In this document: in pieces, positions 10,772-19,754 of the stretch | Numbering within the stretch: position 1 is the stretch's first letter | Layout of the letters: every line of letters starts with the position of its first letter | Assembly: GCF_002174125.1 (NCBI RefSeq) | Contig: NZ_NEXX01000005.1 | Coordinates: 239,125-303,124, forward strand | Direction of reading: 5' to 3' | DNA from: Acinetobacter populi | Lineage (GTDB): Bacteria > Pseudomonadota > Gammaproteobacteria > Pseudomonadales > Moraxellaceae | DNA: 64,000 bases | Notes under the pieces: model-generated | What the model was told of the DNA's origin: nothing | What the model saw: only the letters and a program-made list of their open reading frames with translations | Databases searched by the model: none | Position numbers and translations under genes: made by a program

Positions 10772-11770
10772 TTATTCACCAGCAAGTGAACATTCAAAAT
10801 TTGAAGGTTCTGCACTACAACGCGCACGTTTTAAAACAGACATCATGGCAGGATCGTAAATGCCTTGTTTGGTCAGGGCAATACGAGAATCACGCATCAG
10901 TTTTTGATAGCCTTCTTTATCTCCAGCAGGAATATCCATTTTATATTTGGCTGGAATTGCGGCTTCAAGTTTGGCAATCGTGCTAAAGGATTTTGGTAAT
11001 TGTTTTACAAACCAGTCACGGGATTTTTGACCAAAATCTGTCGGGAACTTCGCTGGATTAATGATGACATTGCCGGTAACTTGTAGGATTGGGAAGTTGA
11101 CCATGGCACCTTTGGAGCCTAAACCTTTATATAATTCCAGTGGTTTAAATGCATAGGCGGGTGCACCAATAATATCGACCTGACCGTTATTAAATTTGGA
11201 GCCAAAGTTTGTGACATCCGAAGAAACTGGCTGGGCACCGATTTGTTGAACCATTTTTTTCTGGGCCTGATCATAATCAAGCACAGCAATTTTTTTACCA
11301 GCAGCTTTTGCAACGGTATTGATGCTACGATCATTGACGAATAAGTATGCTGCGCCCATTGGTGCGATACCAACAACTTCATAACGCTTATTTGCACTGA
11401 CCATTTTGGCAGCATTACGGCTATTCAAGGCAAAGCTGATAGCGCTTTGTGCAACTTTATTGTTCGGTACACCGCCAATAGAATCAATAGAACCGACAAA
11501 TTTATTGTATTCACGACCACGCATTGCGGTTAGGCTGACACCGTCACATTTACCGGCTTTAAAATCTTCATTGGCAACACGTTCATCTGTATAAGGCTTT
11601 AATGAGACATCTGCGCCCCAAGCTTTGGCTTGTAATGCCCATTCTTTCATTTGTAGATATGATTCACCTTGCGCACCCAATAAATCGAAAACACACATGG
11701 TGGCTGCCTGAGTATTGCTGACTGCGCCAAAAGCTGAGGTTGCCATTATCGCAAGAGCCAATTTTTTCAT
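10772..11770 (-). CDS. Putative periplasmic solute-binding protein (DUF6091-like)
   Basis: A 332-residue exported protein with a clear Sec signal peptide (MKKLALAIMATSAFGAVSNTQA, cut after about residue 22). The mature part resembles TRAP/ABC-type solute-binding proteins: CVFDLLGAQGESY, then DGVSLTAMRGREYNKFVGSIDSIGG, then a two-lobed alpha/beta pattern. Acinetobacter homologues are annotated only as putative solute-binding proteins. No transporter genes adjoin it, so the ligand and role are open. Two pairs of Cys (near residues 26/74 and 315/324) may form disulfides. Confidence 0.75.
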   Translation of the reverse strand: MKKLALAIMATSAFGAVSNTQAATMCVFDLLGAQGESYLQMKEWALQAKAWGADVSLKPYTDERVANEDFKAGKCDGVSLTAMRGREYNKFVGSIDSIGGVPNNKVAQSAISFALNSRNAAKMVSANKRYEVVGIAPMGAAYLFVNDRSINTVAKAAGKKIAVLDYDQAQKKMVQQIGAQPVSSDVTNFGSKFNNGQVDIIGAPAYAFKPLELYKGLGSKGAMVNFPILQVTGNVIINPAKFPTDFGQKSRDWFVKQLPKSFSTIAKLEAAIPAKYKMDIPAGDKEGYQKLMRDSRIALTKQGIYDPAMMSVLKRARCSAEPSNFECSLAGE

Positions 11771-12061
11771 CGTTCAATCATCCTAATCAGATTTTTTATT
11801 TTGGGAGGAAAAGTTCCTTTCCGTCACAATAAAATGATATATCGCAAATGATGAAATGAATAGAGTAATTACTCCAAAATAGTCATGTTTTTGTATGATT
11901 TCGTTTAAATGTTGAACTAATTCACAGTTATTGTGTTTTTTATTTAAGCAAAATTTTCATTTTAGACCTCATTTATGAAAGCGTTTCGATGTGAAGATAA
12001 ATTTCTATCCCCTTAAGAAATTGATTACAATGCCCAAGTCTTGATAAATATTTTAATCGTA

Positions 12062-13987
12062 ATGATACAACTGCAAAATTTAGCGATTCGACGAGGTTCT
12101 CGTGCACTTTTTCAACATGCTAGCATGCAAATTCATCCCGGCTGGAAAGTGGGTTTAACCGGAGTAAATGGTGCAGGGAAATCATCCTTATTTGCAGCTT
12201 TATTGGGGCAGCTCAGTGCCGATGAGGGCGAGCTTATTCGTCCGCAGACATGGACTGTGGCGCATATGGCCCAGGAAATTGAAGCACTTGATGTTACGGC
12301 ATTGGATTTTGTGCTGGCAGGTGATGATGAATATTGGTCCATCTGGCAACAATTACAGCACAGCGATCATTTAACCACCGATCAACTGGCACACTTACAT
12401 GGCCGTTTTGATGAGATTCATGGCTATGCTGCACCTGCACGAGCAGCCCAATTATTAGCAGGTCTGGGTTTTTTAGAACAGCAACTGAGCCATACGGTCA
12501 AAAGTTTTTCCGGTGGTTGGCGGATGCGCTTAAATCTGGCACGTACTTTGATGAGTCGTTCCGATTTATTATTACTTGATGAACCAACCAACCACTTGGA
12601 TCTTGATGCGATCTTATGGCTGGAAGACTGGCTTAAGGCCTATTCGGGTACATTGGTACTAATTTCGCATGACCGAGATTTTCTTGATGCAGTCACTGAT
12701 CATATTTTACATATTGAGAATAGTGAGCTAACGCTTTATACCGGTAATTATTCTACGTTTGAAACCACGCGTAGCGAGCGTCTGGCACAGCATCAACAGG
12801 CATTTGAAAAACAGCAAGAAACGCGGGCACATCTACAAAAATTTATTGACCGTTTTAAAGCCAAAGCGACCAAGGCACGGCAGGCGCAAAGCCGTATTAA
12901 GCAATTGGAACGGATGCAAACACTTGCGCCTGCGCATGTAGATACGCCTTTTACCTTTAGTTTCCGTGAACCTTCCAAAATGAGTTCACCGTTATTAATG
13001 TTGCATGATGCAAGTATAGGTTATGCAGGTAAATTGATTGCTGAAAAAATCAATCTGCAAATTACCCCAAGTACGCGTTTGGGTTTGCTTGGGATGAATG
13101 GGGCAGGGAAATCAACATTAATTAAATCATTAGTTGGTGATTTACCGCTTCTGGCGGGCGAGCGTCAGGCATCGGAATTACTCAATATCGGTTATTTTGC
13201 CCAGCATCAAATGGATGCACTGGATGATCAGGCCAGCCCGATGTTACAACTTGCCCGAATTGCCGATAAAAGTATTTCTGAAGCTGCTTTACGCTCATTC
13301 TTGGGTAGTTTCGGTTTTAGTGGTGAGCGAATGGATACGCCTTGTCAAAGCTTTTCGGGTGGAGAACGGGCCCGTTTGGCATTGTCCTTGATTGTCTGGC
13401 AGCGTCCCAATGTGCTGATTTTGGATGAACCGACCAACCATCTGGATCTGGATATGCGTCATGCTTTAACCATGGCATTACAAGACTTTGATGGGGCTGT
13501 GGTATTGGTTTCACATGAACGTCAATTAATTGCTTCGGTTTGTGATGATTTGCTGTTGGTACATGGCGGGAAATGTAGCGCATTTGAAGGGGATTTACAG
13601 GATTATGCCAAATGGCTGCGAGAAGCACGCCAACAACATATCAATGCCCAAAATGCCTTACAACAAAGTCAATCGCCTGAAATTAAAGTGCAGAAAGTGG
13701 ATAAAGAAGCACAGCGAAAGGAAGCTGCCCGACGCCGTGAATTGACACGTCCGATTCGTAAGAATATTGAAAAAATTGAAAGTCAGATTGAAAAAATTCA
13801 GCCACGGTTATTACAGATTGATGAGCAATTGGCAGATACAGCATTGTATGAAGCGCAGCGTAAAGATGATCTACTTAAGTTGATGAATGAACAGTCCGAA
13901 TTAAAAACTCAGCTGGGGCAACTTGAAGAACAAATGCTGGAGTTGATGATGGAACTGGAAACGCTGGAAGAAGGTTTTCAGGAATAA
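12062..13987 (+). CDS. ABC-F family ATPase, YheS-like
   Basis: A 641-residue soluble protein with two ABC domains and no membrane span. Domain 1 has Walker A GVNGAGKSS, signature SFSGGWRMRLNLA and Walker B LLLLDEPTNHLDLD; domain 2 has GMNGAGKST, SFSGGERARLALS and LILDEPTNHLDLD. A charged linker and a C-terminal coiled coil (about 560-640) follow. This layout and close resemblance to E. coli YheS mark a ribosome-associated ABC-F translation factor. The frame extends up to a TTG at 12041, but the family begins at the ATG at 12062 (MIQLQNLAIRRGSRALF). Confidence 0.93.
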   Translation: MIQLQNLAIRRGSRALFQHASMQIHPGWKVGLTGVNGAGKSSLFAALLGQLSADEGELIRPQTWTVAHMAQEIEALDVTALDFVLAGDDEYWSIWQQLQHSDHLTTDQLAHLHGRFDEIHGYAAPARAAQLLAGLGFLEQQLSHTVKSFSGGWRMRLNLARTLMSRSDLLLLDEPTNHLDLDAILWLEDWLKAYSGTLVLISHDRDFLDAVTDHILHIENSELTLYTGNYSTFETTRSERLAQHQQAFEKQQETRAHLQKFIDRFKAKATKARQAQSRIKQLERMQTLAPAHVDTPFTFSFREPSKMSSPLLMLHDASIGYAGKLIAEKINLQITPSTRLGLLGMNGAGKSTLIKSLVGDLPLLAGERQASELLNIGYFAQHQMDALDDQASPMLQLARIADKSISEAALRSFLGSFGFSGERMDTPCQSFSGGERARLALSLIVWQRPNVLILDEPTNHLDLDMRHALTMALQDFDGAVVLVSHERQLIASVCDDLLLVHGGKCSAFEGDLQDYAKWLREARQQHINAQNALQQSQSPEIKVQKVDKEAQRKEAARRRELTRPIRKNIEKIESQIEKIQPRLLQIDEQLADTALYEAQRKDDLLKLMNEQSELKTQLGQLEEQMLELMMELETLEEGFQE

Positions 13988-14026
13988 TTTTGCATGTAAA
14001 ATTTGACAGGGAAGAGGTCATCATTG

Positions 14027-14545
14027 ATGAAGCAGATTATCTTGGCACAAACACAACATATTGAATCGATTGTTGCATTGGTCAATCAGGCGTATCGACC
14101 AGAAGATGCTGCTTTAAGCTGGACCAATGAAGCAAATTGGGTAGATGGGGATAGAACAAGCTTTCAACAGGTTCAGTCCCTATTTAAAGTAGATTCTTTT
14201 ATTTTATTGATGTTTGATCAAAAGATATTAATCGCCTGTGTGCATATCGAACAGCATCAGGATCATGCTTATATTGGTATGTTGAGTACGCATATTGATT
14301 ATCAGAATCAGGGCGTTGGCAAGATCATGTTGGCAGCGGCCGAGCAATTTATCCGGGAAAATCTGTCAGTTCAATATATTGAAATGTCGGTACTTTCGAC
14401 GCGTCAGGAATTAATCGCATTCTATCAAAGACGTGGTTATCAACTTGATGGACAAGTTCAGGCTTATCCAACTGACGCAGGTGTTGGGATACCCCGAGTC
14501 GATAATCTACAGGTATTAACGATGTGCAAAAATCTGGTGTCTTAG
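14027..14545 (+). CDS. GNAT family N-acetyltransferase
   Basis: A 172-residue acyl-CoA-dependent acetyltransferase fold. The acetyl-CoA loop is the QNQGVGKIMLAAAEQF segment (Q/R-x-x-G-x-G/A type), followed by a typical SVLSTRQELIAFYQRRGY near the C-terminus. GAAGAGG at 14011-14017 selects the ATG at 14027 over the TTG at 14003. The substrate is unknown. It lies 39 bases after the ABC-F gene and may be co-transcribed. Confidence 0.87.
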   Translation: MKQIILAQTQHIESIVALVNQAYRPEDAALSWTNEANWVDGDRTSFQQVQSLFKVDSFILLMFDQKILIACVHIEQHQDHAYIGMLSTHIDYQNQGVGKIMLAAAEQFIRENLSVQYIEMSVLSTRQELIAFYQRRGYQLDGQVQAYPTDAGVGIPRVDNLQVLTMCKNLVS

Positions 14546-14555
14546 ATAAAGTCGA

Positions 14556-15044
14556 TTATTCTGGTAATCTGAAATAAGAATAACTGACATTTTTATCTTT
14601 ATAAACATCATGGCTTCTTTGTTTAAAGTCAGATACCCAGCTTTGTCCACTAAACCCAGCGATATGACCGTATTTATGTTGTTGTGTGCTGTGAATAATA
14701 TAAATATCGCCTTCTTTGGGATGATCAAAGGAAGGTTTGATTTGACGATATCCTAACGATAATAAAGTATTTCCCCAGTCTGAGGCAGCCACCGGATGCG
14801 ACTGAATTTTTGCACCGGCTGATTGCAGCGCAATCCGAATACTTTTTGCACATTGGCTGGTGCTGGTTTGGCGTGTGATGTTTTTTAATTTATTGGTGAA
14901 TGCATCCAGATTAAAATATTTAGACGCTAAACCACGCATACCTGTAAACGGTCCGGAATTAGGCGTTGAAGACTCAACGATGACTTGTGCTGGTGGTGTG
15001 GTATTTAAATAATAAGCATCAGAAATAGAGGAATCGTAAATCAT
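14556..15044 (-). CDS. Cys/His amidase-like protein, possible type VI secretion effector
   Basis: A 162-residue protein with the pattern of a papain-like NlpC/P60 or CHAP-type peptidoglycan amidase. QCAKSIRIALQSAG places a catalytic Cys at residue 65, after which comes EGDIYIIHS, then KYGHIAGFSGQSWVSDFKQR with His127 and a possible Asp139. That order is typical of Tae-type amidase effectors and phage-like endolysins. No signal peptide or transmembrane segment is present, so it would need delivery by another system to reach peptidoglycan. No immunity-like gene is next to it: the 188 bases upstream hold no frame. Function is inferred from motif order only. Confidence 0.6.
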   Translation of the reverse strand: MIYDSSISDAYYLNTTPPAQVIVESSTPNSGPFTGMRGLASKYFNLDAFTNKLKNITRQTSTSQCAKSIRIALQSAGAKIQSHPVAASDWGNTLLSLGYRQIKPSFDHPKEGDIYIIHSTQQHKYGHIAGFSGQSWVSDFKQRSHDVYKDKNVSYSYFRLPE

Positions 15045-15172
15045 AACAACATCATGAAATCTAAGACGGCAGTATAAATAACATAAATCTCTTCAAAAAG
15101 GCACAAATGTAATATTTTGAAATATTATTACATTACTTTTTTATCAGTTTTACTTTGTAACCTTATTAGCGT

Positions 15173-15229
15173 CTGTTGACAGTTCATAAATGGATTGCGT
15201 TGTCACAACCATAGATGAAATGTCAACAG
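15173..15229. repeat. Short MITE-like inverted-repeat element
   Basis: A 57-bp element whose ends CTGTTGAC and GTCAACAG are inverted. The left end continues AGTTCATAAATGGATTGCG, and the right end (reverse complement) begins CTGTTGACATTTCATCTATG. The same two ends, with few changes, bound the longer element at 28826-29084. No target duplication is evident. It abuts the 3' end of anmK. Confidence 0.6.
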
Positions 15230-15232
15230 CTC

Positions 15233-16381
15233 CTAAATATGCGTCATTGCACCTAACACACGAAAACCTTTTGCACCGGTTACTGCTGGTAAATTACCGG
15301 ATAAACCTTCATAGAAACGCATGGCCAACCAAGCAAAGGCAGTAGCTTCAACCCATGTCGGTGCCAATCCCAGCACTTCAGTGGTTTGTACACTCCATTC
15401 GTGTTTGCGCAAACGCCAGCGTAATTGTTCTAGCAAATGACTATTAAATGCACCCCCACCACAGACATAGACTTCACCTGTTGGCATAAGTTCCTTGCTG
15501 CGATAAATTGCTTTTTTGATTGCCCTTGTGGTGAGTTTCATCAAGGTTGCCTGAATATTTTCAGGGGTATCTTCCAGTTCGTCATATTCGAGGTCATTGC
15601 GCCAATCGGCTAGCTGATCATCGAGCCATTCCAGATTAAAATCTTCCCGTCCGGTACTCTTGGGTGGTTCCTTGGCAAAAAATTCATGTGCTTGTAAGCG
15701 ATCCAGTAATGAGCGGATAGGGTGTCCATAGGCTGCCCAGTCACCATTTTCATCATATGGTTGACCAGTATAACGCTCACACCAAGCATCCATGAGGATA
15801 TTGGCAGGTCCAGTGTCAAAGCCATAGACAGCATCGGGTTGCCCCGCAGGCAGCATGGTAATATTGGCAATTCCGCCCAGATTAAGAATCACGCGATGGA
15901 TGGAATCATGCTGGAATAGGGTTTGATGGAATGCAGGCACCAAGGGTGCGCCCTGACCACCTGCGGCCAGATCACGACTGCGAAAATCGTAAATGACTGG
16001 AATATTGGTTAATTCTGTAATCAAATGCGGATCACCAATTTGCAGGCTAAATCCGCTAGCCGGACGATGGCGAATGGTCTGTCCATGCGATCCGATGGCA
16101 CGAATTTTTGAGCGGTCCAGTTGATTTTCATCAATCAGGCGATTAATGCCTTCCCCGATCATACGACCCAATGCCACATGCACGATGCCCATGCGGTCAA
16201 TTTCATTATCATCTGGCAAGGTCAGTGCCATTAGTTGATCACGTAAATCTTCTTCGAATTGTAATGTTAACGTGGCGTGTAACTTGATTTTATAGGATGC
16301 TAAAGGATCAAAAGATGCAGCAACGAGATCAAGTCCATCCATGCTCGTGCCTGTCATTACGCCAATATATAATGAAGTCAT
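15233..16381 (-). CDS. anmK: Anhydro-N-acetylmuramic acid kinase
   Basis: A 382-residue AnmK, which hydrolyses and phosphorylates anhydroMurNAc from recycled peptidoglycan. The N-terminal GVMTGTSMDGLD (ATP loop), IGSHGQTIRH, GDPHLI, NLGGIANIT and FDTGPANILMD segments, and CGGGAFN near the C-terminus, are all typical. The frame extends to 16513, but the family starts at MTSLYIGVMTGTSMDG, ATG 16379-16381. It is divergent from tyrS with a 77-base gap. Confidence 0.95.
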   Translation of the reverse strand: MTSLYIGVMTGTSMDGLDLVAASFDPLASYKIKLHATLTLQFEEDLRDQLMALTLPDDNEIDRMGIVHVALGRMIGEGINRLIDENQLDRSKIRAIGSHGQTIRHRPASGFSLQIGDPHLITELTNIPVIYDFRSRDLAAGGQGAPLVPAFHQTLFQHDSIHRVILNLGGIANITMLPAGQPDAVYGFDTGPANILMDAWCERYTGQPYDENGDWAAYGHPIRSLLDRLQAHEFFAKEPPKSTGREDFNLEWLDDQLADWRNDLEYDELEDTPENIQATLMKLTTRAIKKAIYRSKELMPTGEVYVCGGGAFNSHLLEQLRWRLRKHEWSVQTTEVLGLAPTWVEATAFAWLAMRFYEGLSGNLPAVTGAKGFRVLGAMTHI

Positions 16382-16458
16382 GCTGTCGATGCCTGCATTT
16401 GCTGAAAAAAATGTTAGTATATCGCACAAATTGAAAGTTATAACTATTGGATTTTGTG

Positions 16459-17673
16459 ATGAGTACTTTTCTACCCGCCGAAGAACAACTTGCCCTGATT
16501 CAACGTGGCACACACGAGATTGTTTCTGAAGAAGATTTATTGAAAAAATTGAAACAAAACCGTCCGTTACGAATTAAGGCTGGTTTTGATCCGACAGCAC
16601 CAGATTTGCATCTGGGACATACAGTTTTAATTAATAAACTTAAAGTCTTTCAGGACCTCGGTCATGAAGTATTATTCCTGATTGGTGACTATACCGCCAT
16701 GATTGGCGATCCGACAGGCAAAAGTGCGACGCGTCCACCATTGTCGCGTGAACAGGTAGAAGAAAACGCAAAAACTTATCAGGAACAAGTATTTAAAATT
16801 CTTGATCCCGCAAAAACCAAAGTGGTGTTTAACTCGGAATGGTTTAGCCAAAAATCTGCGGCAGATCTGATTCAACTGGCAAGCCAGCAAACAGTGGCCC
16901 GTATGCTGGAACGAAATGATTTTTCCCAGCGTTATCAAAGTGAACAACCGATTGCCATTCATGAGTTTTTATATCCATTGGTACAAGGCTATGATTCTGT
17001 TGCATTACAGGCCGATGTTGAGCTTGGCGGCACTGATCAAACATTTAACCTGTTGATGGGACGTACCTTACAAGGCCGTTTTGACCAAGAACCGCAAGTC
17101 TGTATTACTGTACCCATTCTTGAAGGTTTGGATGGCGTGAAAAAAATGTCTAAATCTTTGGGGAATTATATCGGGGTATTTGATACGCCGGGTGCAATGT
17201 ACCAAAAAATATTGTCGATGCCGGATAGTCTGATTGAGCGCTATTTTGAATTACTCAGTTTTAAAACCATGGATGAGATTGAGGCTTTACTTAAAGAAAT
17301 GGCAGAAGGGCGTAATCCGCAGGAGATCAAACGTATTCTGGCATTGGAATTGGTAGAACGCTTCCATGATGCTGATGCAGCTACCAATGCACATAAGAGT
17401 GCTGGCAACCGGATTGTGGATGGTGAAATTCCAGAGGATATTCCGGAAGTGAGTATTTCATTAAGTGAAAATGGCACAGAAATCTTTATTCCTTCCATCT
17501 TACGTCTGGCAAATCTCACCAAAAATGCTGCACAAGCCAAAGATGCTGTTGCGCGTGGTGCAGTAAAAGTCGATGGTGACGTGGTTGATGCGTCATACTC
17601 GGTAAAAGCGCCAAAAACAGTGGTGATTCAAGCTGGTAAAAAAGCCATTGCACGCGTTTCTTTTGTTGATTGA
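16459..17673 (+). CDS. tyrS: Tyrosyl-tRNA synthetase
   Basis: A 404-residue class I synthetase. The HIGH-type motif is HLGH in [10 protein letters not shown] and the second signature is KMSKS in KKMSKSLGN, which places it in the KMSKS-bearing (TyrZ-like) TyrRS class rather than the E. coli TyrS class. The C-terminal 60 residues form an S4-type RNA-binding domain ([21 protein letters not shown]). A TTG at 16447 could extend the frame by four codons; the ATG at 16459 fits the family. No strong Shine-Dalgarno is seen. Confidence 0.96.
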   Translation: MSTFLPAEEQLALIQRGTHEIVSEEDLLKKLKQNRPLRIKAGFDPTAPDLHLGHTVLINKLKVFQDLGHEVLFLIGDYTAMIGDPTGKSATRPPLSREQVEENAKTYQEQVFKILDPAKTKVVFNSEWFSQKSAADLIQLASQQTVARMLERNDFSQRYQSEQPIAIHEFLYPLVQGYDSVALQADVELGGTDQTFNLLMGRTLQGRFDQEPQVCITVPILEGLDGVKKMSKSLGNYIGVFDTPGAMYQKILSMPDSLIERYFELLSFKTMDEIEALLKEMAEGRNPQEIKRILALELVERFHDADAATNAHKSAGNRIVDGEIPEDIPEVSISLSENGTEIFIPSILRLANLTKNAAQAKDAVARGAVKVDGDVVDASYSVKAPKTVVIQAGKKAIARVSFVD

Positions 17674-17745
17674 TGAGTATTAATTACCTATTCATCAATT
17701 GTTAAATTTGCAAAAGGTCGCCTCAAAACGATAAAACTATCCCTC

Positions 17746-17770
17746 CCTTGAGTGGTGATTCTTCTCAAGG
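17746..17770. other. Hairpin in the 289-base gap after tyrS
   Basis: CCTTGAG (17746-17752) pairs with CTCAAGG (17764-17770). No T run follows, so termination is uncertain. The rest of 17674-17962 is A+T-rich and holds no gene that I can see. Confidence 0.3.
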
Positions 17771-17962
17771 ATTGGGGTAGATAAATTTAAAGCATGAGTA
17801 TGCGATTAAATTTCATCACCTTATTCTTTAATTTAAAATAAATTTCCATATAAATCAAAATATTATGATAAATTTAAAAAATAATTGTAAATAAAATGAT
17901 ACTTTTTCCAATCTCAATTGTTATATAAGTAAGACCATTCAAGATTCTTGTCTTAAATCAGT

Positions 17963-18934
17963 TTATTTGGCTTTTACGGTCACAATATAATCACTGTAAC
18001 TATTGAGCTGCACGGGCAAAATCTGTGTCATTTGTTCAAGAATTTGTTGGGTGTTGTCCAGAGAGTAGGTGCCTGATACTTTAAGTGTTTGTAAGGTCTG
18101 ATCACAGTGAATATAACCACGATGATATTCGGAAACTTGTTTAAGAAAATCACATAATGGGATTTGTTCAACCACCAGTTTATTTCTAATCCATGCCAGT
18201 TGTAATGAATCCGCCGGACTTGGATTGATTTGCGGCTGATCCGGATTGAACTGTACTTGCCAGCCGGATTTCAAAATGATCGCTGGATTGATTTGATCAG
18301 AACTGATTTTGACAGCGCCCTCATATACCGCTATAGCCAAATCTTTTTTAGACTGTTTGACTGTAAATTGTGTGCCGAGTGGCTGAATCACAGTATTGTT
18401 GCTATGCACTTGTAATGCAGGGAGATGCGGATATTTATGACCTGTTTCGACAAAGATCTGGCCCTTTAATACATCAATTTTACGGGTATTTGCATCAAAA
18501 TCTACGGCGCTATTGCTGGCTAAAACAAGCTGGGTGCCATCTGAAAGCTGGATATGCCTGATTTCACCCACTTTAGTGCTGTAATCTGCTGTCCAGATCG
18601 CCAGATAATGTTGTTGATAGATCACAAAACCGATTCCCAGAATTGCGCATAAGGCGCTGCCTTTTTTGATCCATTCAGTTAGGCTAGGAGAATCTTGACC
18701 TAATAAAATCTTTTGCTGTTGTTTGGGGACTTGTTCAAATTGTTGGTTAAAGCCATTTAATAATTGCCATGCTTGCTCGTGATCGGGATGCGCCTGTCGC
18801 CAATTCAGACAAGCGTGTTGATCGTCTTCACTGGCATCTTCTGCCCATAAGCGTGCTTGCCATTGACTGGCCTGTAATAAAATTTCTTCGGGAATGATGT
18901 GCTGTTGTCGCTTAGCATCAAATTTACTATTCAT
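17963..18934 (-). CDS. FecR-family anti-sigma factor (first set)
   Basis: A 323-residue cytoplasmic-membrane regulator. The N-terminal cytoplasmic part (DUF4880-like, ASQWQARLWAEDASEDDQHACLNWRQAHPDHEQAW) would bind the sigma factor. A single span is at about 91-107 (SALCAILGIGFVIYQQH). The periplasmic FecR domain has VGEIRHIQLSDGTQLVLASNSAVDF, and a C-terminal domain (about 250-323) of STN-like shape contacts the receptor. It overlaps the sigma gene by 8 bases, so the two are coupled. It would pass the signal from the divergent TonB receptor at 19755. Confidence 0.92.
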   Translation of the reverse strand: MNSKFDAKRQQHIIPEEILLQASQWQARLWAEDASEDDQHACLNWRQAHPDHEQAWQLLNGFNQQFEQVPKQQQKILLGQDSPSLTEWIKKGSALCAILGIGFVIYQQHYLAIWTADYSTKVGEIRHIQLSDGTQLVLASNSAVDFDANTRKIDVLKGQIFVETGHKYPHLPALQVHSNNTVIQPLGTQFTVKQSKKDLAIAVYEGAVKISSDQINPAIILKSGWQVQFNPDQPQINPSPADSLQLAWIRNKLVVEQIPLCDFLKQVSEYHRGYIHCDQTLQTLKVSGTYSLDNTQQILEQMTQILPVQLNSYSDYIVTVKAK

Positions 18935-19451
18935 TCTGAATGGCCAAAATACAGCTTAATAATGCACGAGCAATATATTTCTCTACAGAAGATACAGAAA
19001 TATTTAACATTTCTGCAATTTGTTTATAAGTTTTGCCTTCGAGTCGATGTAGTAAGAAGGCTTGTTTCACTGCCACGGGTAATTTTGACAATGCCAGATC
19101 TAATTGTAGCAGGGTTTCAATAATAAGGTATTGCTGTTCTGCGGAAGGCGCTTCCAGCGCAGGATAATCCTGTAATGTTTGTAGATAGGCTTGCTCTACA
19201 CAAAAACGCCGATAGCGATCAATGATTAATCCCTTAGCAATTTTAACCAGATACTGACGTGATATTTCATCCGGGGGGAGGTTCTCCATGAGAAATAATC
19301 TCAGCCAGGTATCGTGTGCGATATCCGCAGCATGATCTGACCCACCCAGTTTCTTTTGCAGCCAATGATATAACCATGTCTGATGATGATGGTAAAGTTG
19401 GGAAAGTTTTAACTGCTTGGAAGATGTTATTGTAAACATAACATTTGTCAT
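18927..19451 (-). CDS. ECF sigma factor, FecI type (first set)
   Basis: An extracytoplasmic-function sigma factor of about 174 residues. Region 2 is the part around DHAADIAHDTWLRLF, and region 4 carries ALSKLPVAVKQAFLLHRLEGKTYKQIAEMLNISVSSVEKYIARAL, the FecI-type helix-turn-helix. The frame can be read up to a TTG at 19505; candidate ATGs end at 19451 (used) and 19439, and neither has a clear ribosome site. A Fur-like box at 19457-19475 sits just before the start, so iron repression is expected. Confidence 0.9.
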   Translation of the reverse strand: MTNVMFTITSSKQLKLSQLYHHHQTWLYHWLQKKLGGSDHAADIAHDTWLRLFLMENLPPDEISRQYLVKIAKGLIIDRYRRFCVEQAYLQTLQDYPALEAPSAEQQYLIIETLLQLDLALSKLPVAVKQAFLLHRLEGKTYKQIAEMLNISVSSVEKYIARALLSCILAIQNE

Positions 19452-19456
19452 GTATT

Positions 19457-19475
19457 GTAAATAATAATTATTATC
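19457..19475. promoter_or_regulatory. Fur-like box before the first ECF sigma gene
   Basis: GTAAATAATAATTATTATC matches the 19-bp Fur consensus at 15 of 19 positions by my count. It lies 6 bases before the sigma start codon, on the promoter side. The rest of the 303-base divergent gap (19476-19754) is very A+T-rich; I could not assign an ECF promoter in it. Confidence 0.6.
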
Positions 19476-19754
19476 TTTTATAGCATTAAAATTTATATTA
19501 GGCAATTACTATTTCTACCAAGTTAACATAACAGTTGTAAAAATTTATATCTTATTTTCTCAGGGTAATTGATCTTTAGTCTGTTGTTTTTATTAATAAA
19601 AATATTTTATGGTAGTCTTTTTCAAGAAATTTTGAATCAGTATAAATATAAATGATAAATATTTAAAAAAATATTGAGGTTTTTTCATTCTCATACGGAA
19701 TAGTAAATGAAAGGTAAATTTTTTTAGCAATTTTTTATACGTTGTGAGATTGAA

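Noticed and set aside
16382..16513. N-terminal extension of AnmK across the tyrS promoter
   Set aside because: The family start is MTSLYIGVMTGTSMDG at 16381, and the extension would overlap the tyrS gene.
17674..17962. Possible tRNA or rRNA start after tyrS
   Set aside because: No tRNA cloverleaf or rRNA segment is visible; only a short hairpin without a T run.
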